Positions 1-5,767 of a stretch of DNA of 7,113 bases are shown here, piece after piece (the first letter of the stretch is position 1; each line of letters begins with the position of its first letter). The translations under genes and the position numbers were made by a program. Below the pieces are notes generated by a model. That model had not been told where the DNA came from. It did no database searches and worked only from the letters and a program-made list of their open reading frames with translations. The DNA is from Clostridia bacterium (lineage in GTDB: Bacteria; Bacillota_A; Clostridia; Oscillospirales; CAG-272), in contig JAFQOB010000172.1 in NCBI GenBank assembly GCA_017395725.1, forward strand, positions 1-7,113, in the 5' to 3' direction.

Positions 1-288
1 AGCGCCGCTACGTACGGAAACGAGAAGAGGATTTTCTTCATCGCCGAATTTCTTTCCTGTAATTTCTTCCATCTTGTCGATGTACTGCATAATCTCAGCC
101 TGAATATCAGCGTTGATCTTTCTGCCGTCTTCATAGTACTGAGTACATGCTTCTGTTGAGATAGTGAAGCCCTGAGGAACGGGAAGACCGAGCTGTGTCA
201 TTTCAGCAAGGTTAGCACCCTTACCACCGAGGAGTTCACGCATTTTTGCATTACCTTCTTTAAAAAGGTAACAATACTTCTTTGCCAT
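1..288 (-). CDS. ppdK: Pyruvate, phosphate dikinase, N-terminal part (cut by window edge)
   Basis: Ninety-six codons read leftward from ATG 288-286 and stay open to base 1. A strong Shine-Dalgarno GGAGGT (302-297) lies 8 bases before the ATG and fixes the start. The protein begins MAKKYCYLFKEGN and contains the PPDK nucleotide-binding signature GGKGANLAEM (residues 21-30), then GLPVPQGFTIST (34-45), and ends at the edge in SVRSGA (91-96). In the Clostridium symbiosum enzyme, Lys22 and Arg92 of these same motifs serve ATP binding; here they are K23 and R93, counting the Met. PPDK is a cytosolic enzyme interconverting pyruvate + ATP + Pi and phosphoenolpyruvate + AMP + PPi, common in anaerobes with PPi-linked glycolysis. 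The family is about 870-880 residues, so only the start of the ATP-grasp domain is visible; the phosphohistidine and PEP-binding domains lie outside. It is divergent from the glmU-like gene. Identification is secure. Confidence 0.96.
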   Translation of the reverse strand, partial: MAKKYCYLFKEGNAKMRELLGGKGANLAEMTQLGLPVPQGFTISTEACTQYYEDGRKINADIQAEIMQYIDKMEEITGKKFGDEENPLLVSVRSGA

Positions 289-345
289 TTCAAAGTACCT
301 CCATAGTATATTAATATTTTTGTATTTGCTATTTGACCAACCCAT

Positions 346-374
346 ATTCTATCATATTAAAATATAAATTTCCA
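346..374 (-). promoter_or_regulatory. Candidate promoter for ppdK
   Basis: Read on the minus strand, TAGAAT (351-346) is a 5-of-6 match to the -10 consensus and is preceded directly by TGA (354-352), giving an extended -10 (TGn). A weak -35, TGGAAA (374-369, 4 of 6), lies 17 bases upstream. Transcription would start near 339, leaving a leader of about 50 bases before the ppdK ATG. The region is very AT-rich, so chance matches are common; the extended -10 is the main support. Confidence 0.5.
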
Positions 375-467
375 TACTTTTTTCACATTTTTTACAAAGT
401 TTTTAATATTTTGGTAGATATAACGAAAAAATATACAATTACTGGACGATAATTTGAGCAAATCCTA

Positions 468-497
468 TTGATTTTTTGAATATAAAAGTAGTATAAT
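468..497 (+). promoter_or_regulatory. Sigma-A-type promoter for the glmU-pth-mfd operon
   Basis: TTGATT (468-473) and a perfect TATAAT (492-497) are separated by 18 bases. The predicted start is near 504, giving a leader of about 25 bases that contains the Shine-Dalgarno site AAAGGA (516-521). This is the only good promoter seen before the three tightly packed genes that follow, so it probably drives all of them. Confidence 0.72.
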
Positions 498-528
498 TAC
501 ACCCGAGGGGAACAGAAAGGATATTTTT

Positions 529-1518
529 ATGAACAAAGTACAATTTAACACAACGAGTTTAGCGGAGTTTTCAAATGCTACAGTTTGTAATGAGCCGCTT
601 TTTTTGCATGTCGAGGCAAAGGTGGGAGAACTGCCGGAAAACATATCCTGTACAGCATCTCCTATGGCATTTTGCGTTAGTGAAAATATTATAAACGATG
701 CTAAAAACGCTCTTTCCGAATATGACGTAGTTGAGATAGGCGACGGCGAAGAAACATTGATTCGCTTTGTAAAAAAAGAATCCGACAACGTTAAAATAAT
801 AAAACACAGGACAATAAAAAGCTACTATGACTTTTTTGAAGAATCTGAAAAAGTCAGAATGGAAATAATATACAAACACATTGGCAACGGGGTTCTTTTT
901 ACAAGTGTTGACGGTGTCGTTATTTCTCCCTTTGCTAAAATAGGCAGAGGAACGGAAATTCACTCCTCAACTGAAATAAGAGGAAACAGTGAAATTGGTG
1001 AAAACTGTATTATTGGACCATCTTCTGTAATTTCTAACAGCAAAGTGGGAAACAGTTGCAAGGTATTATCTTCGCATATATATGATTCCGAGCTTAAAGA
1101 CGGAGCATCTGCGGGGCCGTTTGCTCACATAAAAGTCGGAAGCAAGATTGAATCGGGAACAAGAATAGGTGCTTTTGTAGAGGTTAAAAATTCAAATATT
1201 GGAGAAAACACAGCGGCATTGCATCTGACTTATATTGGCGACAGTGACGTCGGAAGTAAGGTTAATTTCGGTTGCGGAACAATAACCTGTAATTATGACG
1301 GAAAAAACAAGCACAGAACCACTATAGGCAACAACGTCTTTATAGGCTGTAACACAAATCTTGTAGCACCTGTTACCTTAGAAGACGGTTCATTTACTGC
1401 GGCGGGTTCAACCATAACCCAAGACCTACCTGCCGGAAGTCTTGGAATAGCAAGAGCAACACAGACAACAAAAGAAGGCTGGGCGGATAAAAAACGCTCG
1501 GAAGGAAAGTTAAAATGA
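529..1518 (+). CDS. glmU: GlmU-type glucosamine-1-phosphate N-acetyltransferase lacking the pyrophosphorylase core
   Basis: The 329-residue protein matches the C-terminal half of GlmU, the cytosolic enzyme that acetylates GlcN-1-P with acetyl-CoA and then makes UDP-GlcNAc for peptidoglycan. From about residue 121 it aligns without gaps, by memory, with E. coli GlmU from about 252: hexapeptide repeats of a left-handed beta-helix, catalytic HLTYIGD (H232 = His363; Y235 = Tyr366), K220 (Lys351), N246 (Asn377), NYDG (N255 = Asn386), K261 (Lys392) and R309 (Arg440). Arg333 becomes K202 and Ser405 becomes C274. Residues 92-120 resemble the GlmU linker helix. Residues 1-91 match nothing I recognise: the GxGTRM-type nucleotide motif is absent and the usual roughly 230-residue domain cannot fit. 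ATG 529 is supported by AAAGGA 7 bases upstream; an in-frame TGA at 469-471 excludes a longer reading. Acetyltransferase activity is likely; uridylyltransferase activity is not expected. Its stop overlaps the pth start. Confidence 0.9.
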   Translation: MNKVQFNTTSLAEFSNATVCNEPLFLHVEAKVGELPENISCTASPMAFCVSENIINDAKNALSEYDVVEIGDGEETLIRFVKKESDNVKIIKHRTIKSYYDFFEESEKVRMEIIYKHIGNGVLFTSVDGVVISPFAKIGRGTEIHSSTEIRGNSEIGENCIIGPSSVISNSKVGNSCKVLSSHIYDSELKDGASAGPFAHIKVGSKIESGTRIGAFVEVKNSNIGENTAALHLTYIGDSDVGSKVNFGCGTITCNYDGKNKHRTTIGNNVFIGCNTNLVAPVTLEDGSFTAAGSTITQDLPAGSLGIARATQTTKEGWADKKRSEGKLK

Positions 1519-2141
1519 GTAATATATTTGATTTGTTTAAGCAGATTGAAAAGAAAAACGACATTCCCGCCGGCAACGTAACACATCTCGTTGTCGGTTT
1601 GGGTAATCCCGGTGAAAAGTACGCTCGTACAAGGCATAATATAGGCTTTATGTCTCTTGATTATCTGTCGGAAAAAATCGGGATAAAGATAACAAAATCA
1701 AAATTTAAAGCACTTGTTGCCGACAGTGAATTTGCGGGGAAGAGAGTTCTTTTTATGAAGCCTCAGACCTTTATGAACAACAGCGGAGAAGCGGTAAGAG
1801 ATGCTGTTGAGTTTTATAAGATTCCCGTTGAAAACGTAATAGTAATCTATGATGACATATCCCTGTCTCCCGGAAAAATGCGCATAAGACAAAAGGGAAG
1901 CGACGGCGGACACAACGGAATAAAAAGCATCATATATCATTTGAACTCAAATGAATTTCCGAGAATAAAAATCGGAGTTGGTGCTAAGCCTAATCCCGAA
2001 TACGATTTAGCCGATTGGGTGCTTGGCAATATTGCTAAGGAAGACCAAGAGGCGACCTTTAAGTGTATAGAAAATGTTTATCCTGCGCTGTCTCTTATGA
2101 TTGAAGGTAAGACAGAACAGGCGATGGGAACATATAACTGA
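1515..2141 (+). CDS. pth: Peptidyl-tRNA hydrolase
   Basis: This cytosolic enzyme cleaves the ester bond of peptidyl-tRNAs that drop off ribosomes, recycling tRNA. The 208-residue protein has the family motifs in order: VVGLGNPGEKYARTRHNIGF (26-45) with N31 and catalytic H41 (E. coli Asn10 and His20), FMNNSGEAV (86-94) with N88 (Asn68), IYDDISLSPG (111-120) with D113 (Asp93), and GSDGGHNGIKS (128-138) with N134 (Asn114). All catalytic and tRNA-contact residues I can place are present. The start ATG (1515-1517) overlaps the glmU stop in ATGA, with AAGGA 8 bases upstream, so translation is probably coupled. The conserved domain begins only around residue 23, leaving an N-terminal extension of about 22 residues rich in charged residues; there is no alternative start codon at the usual position. 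It lies one base before mfd. Confidence 0.97.
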   Translation: MSNIFDLFKQIEKKNDIPAGNVTHLVVGLGNPGEKYARTRHNIGFMSLDYLSEKIGIKITKSKFKALVADSEFAGKRVLFMKPQTFMNNSGEAVRDAVEFYKIPVENVIVIYDDISLSPGKMRIRQKGSDGGHNGIKSIIYHLNSNEFPRIKIGVGAKPNPEYDLADWVLGNIAKEDQEATFKCIENVYPALSLMIEGKTEQAMGTYN

Positions 2142-2142
2142 T

Positions 2143-5100
2143 ATGAGTATAATAACACAACAAATTAAAAACGAAAAAGAATACAAGAGTATACTTTCAA
2201 ATGCACTTACTCAAATAACTTCGGAACGTCCTCACCCAATGTCTGTAACAGGACTGAGCGAGGGGGCGGCAGAAGCCTTTTATACTGAATTGATTTCTGA
2301 CATAAAGCAAAATACAAACAAAGGTGTTTTGCTTGTTTGTCCCGATGAAAAAACACAGCATAGGCTAAAAAATGCATTTGAATCATGCGGTAAGAAGTGC
2401 TTAATATACCCGTACAGAGATTTGGTATTCCACAATATAACCGCTTCTCACGAGTATGAATATGACCGTTTAAACGTTTTGTATACTGTAGCCGAGGGAG
2501 AGTTTGACGTGGTTCTTGCAACCCCCGATGCCGCCTTGCAGTATACTGTGCCGAAAGCTCGTTTAAAGGAATCTTGTTTGGTTATTGATATTGACAAGAC
2601 CTATGATTTAAAAGATATTACATGCTTTCTTGAAGAAAACGGATATTCTCACGTAGATATGGTTGACAGTATAGGTCAGTATTCTGTCAGAGGAGGTATA
2701 CTCGACGTTTTTTCCCCTTGCTGTGATAATCCTGTCAGAATTGATTTTTTTGATACGGATATTGAGCAGATGGGGACTTTTGACGTTCTGTCTCAAAGAA
2801 AACTTGAACTTATAAATTCATTTAAGATTATTTCTGCCAAAGAGGTTATCGTTTCAAAAGATAAGAGGGAAGAACTTAAAAAAGCGTTGTCTTCTCATCT
2901 AAAGAAAATAGGCGGTACTCCTGCCGAGGATACTGTCAAGGAAGAATATGAAACGGTTATATCGGGTAACGAGTGTAATTTTGCCGATAAGTATATATCT
3001 TTGATATATCCCGAAAAAGAAACTTTGCTTGACTATATGTCTGATTATTTTTGCATAGTTCATTCCTTTAGCGGAGTTAACGACAGACTTAAGTCTTTTG
3101 AATGGCACGAAAGCCAAAACGTAACCGAGCTTGTAGAAATAGGCAGTGTTCCGTCAAAATATGCTGAATATGCAAAAGGTATTGATGATTTTGAGTATCA
3201 TACCGATAAAACACCGACTTTGTTTACGGACACATTTCTTAGCTCTATGGGCGGAAAAAAGCTTTCCGGTGTTTACAGTTTCATAACCAAGCAGACTGTA
3301 TCATATTTTGAAAACTTTTCACTGTTGCTTGAAGACCTTTCCTCTTATATACAAAACAGATATAAAATAGTTATCTTGACCGAGAGCGAACAAAAAACAA
3401 AGACACTTCTGAATATGCTGTCCGATGCGGGCGTCGGTGCAATAACAGGCTTAAAAGAGGGAACCGATTTAACAAAAGGATTGCCTTGTATTGTAAACGA
3501 TTGCGTTGTTGGTGGTTTTGAGCTTACGGTATCAAAGTTTGTTTGCCTTTCTCTAAGGGCAAATTCAGGACTTAATATAAAGGATGCTTATAAGAAGAAA
3601 AAGAAGAAGGCTAATAAAAAGAGCGCACAGGAAAAAATACTTTCCTATGCCGACCTTGTTGAAGGGGATTACGTTGTACACGATACACACGGTATTGGAC
3701 AGTATCTTGGACTACACACCCTTACACTTGACGGAATTACAAAGGATTTTGTAAAAATACTGTATTCCGGAAACGATATGCTTTATTTGCCCTGTACTCA
3801 GCTTGATTGTATTGCAAAATATATAGGTGCAAGGGCGGAAGACGGTACTTTAAAGCTGTCAAAAATGGGCGGTACCGAGTGGTATAAAGCAAAAACAAAG
3901 GTAAAAAAAGCCGCTAAAGATATGGCGAAAGAGCTTATTGAGCTTTATGCCGAGAGATTAAGAAAAAAAGGTATAGCATTTGATAAAGATGATGCTATGC
4001 AGGCTGATTTTGAGTCGGGATTTGAATATGAAGAAACAGACGGACAGCTTGCGGCTATTAATGAAATAAAGAGCGATATGGAGCAAGCTTATCCTATGGA
4101 CAGATTGCTTTGCGGAGACGTGGGTTTTGGCAAAACCGAGGTTGCTTTACGTGCGGCTTTTAAAGCTGTTAACAGTTCAAAACAGGTGGCGATACTTGTG
4201 CCTACGACTATATTGGCTTTGCAGCATTTTCAGACAATTTCTGCACGTATGCGCGGTTTTCCTGTTAAAATAGATATGCTTTCAAGGTTTTCAACTCCAA
4301 AACAACAGGCGGAAACCGTCAGAAGAATAAAACGCGGAGAAACGGATATTGTAGTCGGTACCCACAGATTGCTCAGTAAGGATATTGAATTTAAGGATTT
4401 GGGTCTTGTTATTATTGATGAAGAGCAAAGATTCGGTGTTGCACATAAAGAAAAACTAAAGCAGATGACAAAAAATATTGATGCTTTGACGTTAACTGCA
4501 ACCCCTATCCCGAGAACTCTCAATATGGCAATGAGTGGAATAAGAGATATGTCCGTGCTTGAAGAGGCTCCCGGTGACAGACTGCCTGTACAGTCATACG
4601 TTCTTGAATATGATGAGCTTATTATAGCCGAGGCTATAAAGAAAGAATTGCGCCGAGGCGGTCAGGTGTTTTATTTGCACAATAATATTGAGACTATCGA
4701 TTATGCTGCGCGTAGAGTGGCGGCTATGGCACCCGATGCAAGAATTGCAATTGCTCACGGTAAAATGGATAAAGAAACCATAAGTGAGCTTTGGCGTTCG
4801 CTTGTTGAGGGTGAAATAGACGTTTTTGTTTCCACAACCATAATTGAAAGCGGTGTTGACGTTCCGAATGCAAATACTCTTATTATAGAAAATGCCGACA
4901 AGTTTGGTTTGGCTCAGCTTCATCAGATTCGAGGCAGAGTCGGAAGAAGCAGCAGACGTGCTTATGCATATTTTACGTTTACTAAGGGTAAAGCGTTGAC
5001 GGAAATTGCGACGAAGAGGTTATCTGCAATAAAAGAATATACAGAATTCGGCGCCGGATTTAAGGTGGCTTTGCGTGACCTTGAAATAAGAGGTGCAGGT

Positions 5101-5661
5101 AATATTTTGGGGGCAGAACAGCACGGTCATTTACAGACCGTTGGTTACGATATGTATATGAAGCTTCTTAACGAAGCCATTCTCGAAGAAAAAGGCGAAA
5201 GCCCCAAGGTTAAGAAAGAATGTGCTGTAGATTTAAATGTAAACGCTTATATTCCCGAAAGTTATATAAAAGTAGCTTCTCAGAGGATTGACGTATACAA
5301 AAAGATAGCGCTTATAGAGAATCAGCTTGATATGCAAGATATAACAGACGAGTTGCTTGACAGATATGGAGACCTGCCTAAAAGTGTACTCGAGCTTTTG
5401 AAGGTTGCATTATTAAGAAAACAGGCAAGTGATGCAGGTATAAGCAAGATAGAAAGAAGAACCGCAAACGTTTTAATTTATCCCTATGAAATGGATGCGG
5501 CAGCATGGACGTACTTAGCGGCTCAAAATAAGGGCAAAATTTTAATGAATCTGGGGTCTAAGCCTTACGTTAGCTGTAAACTTGAAAAAAATACAGACGT
5601 GTTTTCCTATGTTGGACAGCTGCTTTCCGATTATTTGAATATCAAAAAAGAGATTCATTGA
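2143..5661 (+). CDS. mfd: Transcription-repair coupling factor (Mfd)
   Basis: Mfd is a DNA translocase that removes RNA polymerase stalled at lesions and recruits UvrA. This copy has 1172 residues, normal for the family. Residues about 10-270 form the UvrB-like module; VTGLSEGAA (35-43) is the degenerate, non-functional P-loop, and VRGGILDVFSP (182-192) is the UvrB-homology core. A lysine-rich linker (484-500) precedes the CarD-like RNA polymerase interaction domain (about 503-565, EGDYVVHDTHGIGQYLG). The RecG-like motor has Walker A GDVGFGKTE (658-666), DEEQ (759-762), TATPIPRT (785-792), motif VI QIRGRVGRS (928-936) and the TRG motif around RDLEIRGAGNILG (978-990). The autoinhibitory C-terminal TRCF domain starts near 1029. 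I chose ATG 2143, one base after the pth stop, over TTG 2101, which lies inside pth and has no Shine-Dalgarno site; the site for 2143 is only a weak GGGAA at 2126-2130, suggesting translational coupling. Confidence 0.98.
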   Translation: MSIITQQIKNEKEYKSILSNALTQITSERPHPMSVTGLSEGAAEAFYTELISDIKQNTNKGVLLVCPDEKTQHRLKNAFESCGKKCLIYPYRDLVFHNITASHEYEYDRLNVLYTVAEGEFDVVLATPDAALQYTVPKARLKESCLVIDIDKTYDLKDITCFLEENGYSHVDMVDSIGQYSVRGGILDVFSPCCDNPVRIDFFDTDIEQMGTFDVLSQRKLELINSFKIISAKEVIVSKDKREELKKALSSHLKKIGGTPAEDTVKEEYETVISGNECNFADKYISLIYPEKETLLDYMSDYFCIVHSFSGVNDRLKSFEWHESQNVTELVEIGSVPSKYAEYAKGIDDFEYHTDKTPTLFTDTFLSSMGGKKLSGVYSFITKQTVSYFENFSLLLEDLSSYIQNRYKIVILTESEQKTKTLLNMLSDAGVGAITGLKEGTDLTKGLPCIVNDCVVGGFELTVSKFVCLSLRANSGLNIKDAYKKKKKKANKKSAQEKILSYADLVEGDYVVHDTHGIGQYLGLHTLTLDGITKDFVKILYSGNDMLYLPCTQLDCIAKYIGARAEDGTLKLSKMGGTEWYKAKTKVKKAAKDMAKELIELYAERLRKKGIAFDKDDAMQADFESGFEYEETDGQLAAINEIKSDMEQAYPMDRLLCGDVGFGKTEVALRAAFKAVNSSKQVAILVPTTILALQHFQTISARMRGFPVKIDMLSRFSTPKQQAETVRRIKRGETDIVVGTHRLLSKDIEFKDLGLVIIDEEQRFGVAHKEKLKQMTKNIDALTLTATPIPRTLNMAMSGIRDMSVLEEAPGDRLPVQSYVLEYDELIIAEAIKKELRRGGQVFYLHNNIETIDYAARRVAAMAPDARIAIAHGKMDKETISELWRSLVEGEIDVFVSTTIIESGVDVPNANTLIIENADKFGLAQLHQIRGRVGRSSRRAYAYFTFTKGKALTEIATKRLSAIKEYTEFGAGFKVALRDLEIRGAGNILGAEQHGHLQTVGYDMYMKLLNEAILEEKGESPKVKKECAVDLNVNAYIPESYIKVASQRIDVYKKIALIENQLDMQDITDELLDRYGDLPKSVLELLKVALLRKQASDAGISKIERRTANVLIYPYEMDAAAWTYLAAQNKGKILMNLGSKPYVSCKLEKNTDVFSYVGQLLSDYLNIKKEIH

Positions 5662-5703
5662 TTTCCAAAAATGTTTTGTAAATGTTAAAAAACGTAAAAA
5701 AGG

Positions 5704-5732
5704 TTGATATTTTTTGTCAAATGTGGTAGAAT
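5704..5732 (+). promoter_or_regulatory. Extended -10 promoter for the glycosyltransferase gene
   Basis: TTGATA (5704-5709, 5 of 6) and TAGAAT (5727-5732, 5 of 6) are 17 bases apart, and TGG (5724-5726) directly before the -10 makes it an extended -10. Transcription should start near 5739. It lies 43 bases past the mfd stop, so the downstream gene is likely its own unit. No GC-rich hairpin with a T-run separates it from mfd, so read-through from the operon is also possible. Confidence 0.7.
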
Positions 5733-5751
5733 AATTCTCAACATTGTCAAA
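5714..5751 (+). repeat. Direct repeat TTGTCAAA flanking the -10 box
   Basis: TTGTCAAA occurs at 5714-5721, inside the promoter spacer, and again at 5744-5751, just after the predicted transcription start. The copies are 30 bases apart, about three helical turns, so they would face the same side of the DNA. This geometry would suit an operator, but the sequence is AT-rich and the copies are short, so chance is a real alternative. Confidence 0.35.
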
Positions 5752-5753
5752 AA

Positions 5754-5762
5754 AGGGGGAGA
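5754..5762 (+). promoter_or_regulatory. Shine-Dalgarno site that points to an ACG start
   Basis: AGGGGGAGA is the strongest purine-rich ribosome-binding site in this gap. Counting 5 to 9 bases downstream reaches ACG at 5768-5770, in the open glycosyltransferase frame. A TTG at 5772 also falls at a workable distance but is in another frame that stops after eight codons. The in-frame TTG at 5744 lies upstream of this site, has no such site of its own and would leave a leader of only about 5 bases. Confidence 0.6.
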
Positions 5763-5767
5763 GACCG

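Noticed and set aside
289..528. Possible small RNA or riboswitch in the divergent intergenic region
   Set aside because: The region is AT-rich without a conserved-looking stem-loop or terminator; the leaders predicted from the two promoters are only about 50 and 25 bases long.
1293..1637. Minus-strand reading frame across the glmU/pth junction
   Set aside because: It is antisense to two clearly conserved genes, has no promoter or ribosome-binding site, and its product resembles no family. Other antisense frames in the window were set aside for the same reason.
2101..2142. Longer mfd reading frame starting at TTG 2101
   Set aside because: It would overlap the end of pth by 41 bases, has no Shine-Dalgarno site, and adds 14 residues unlike Mfd N-termini. 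ATG 2143 directly after the pth stop fits the family.
3592..3630. Six consecutive lysines and further basic residues in Mfd (484-500)
   Set aside because: A basic linker just before the RNA polymerase interaction domain is usual in Firmicute Mfd, so it is neither a novel domain nor a sign of an error.
3961..3972. A7 run followed by GG in mfd as a possible programmed frameshift site
   Set aside because: There is no downstream stem or alternative frame of useful length, and the Mfd frame continues intact through all motor motifs.
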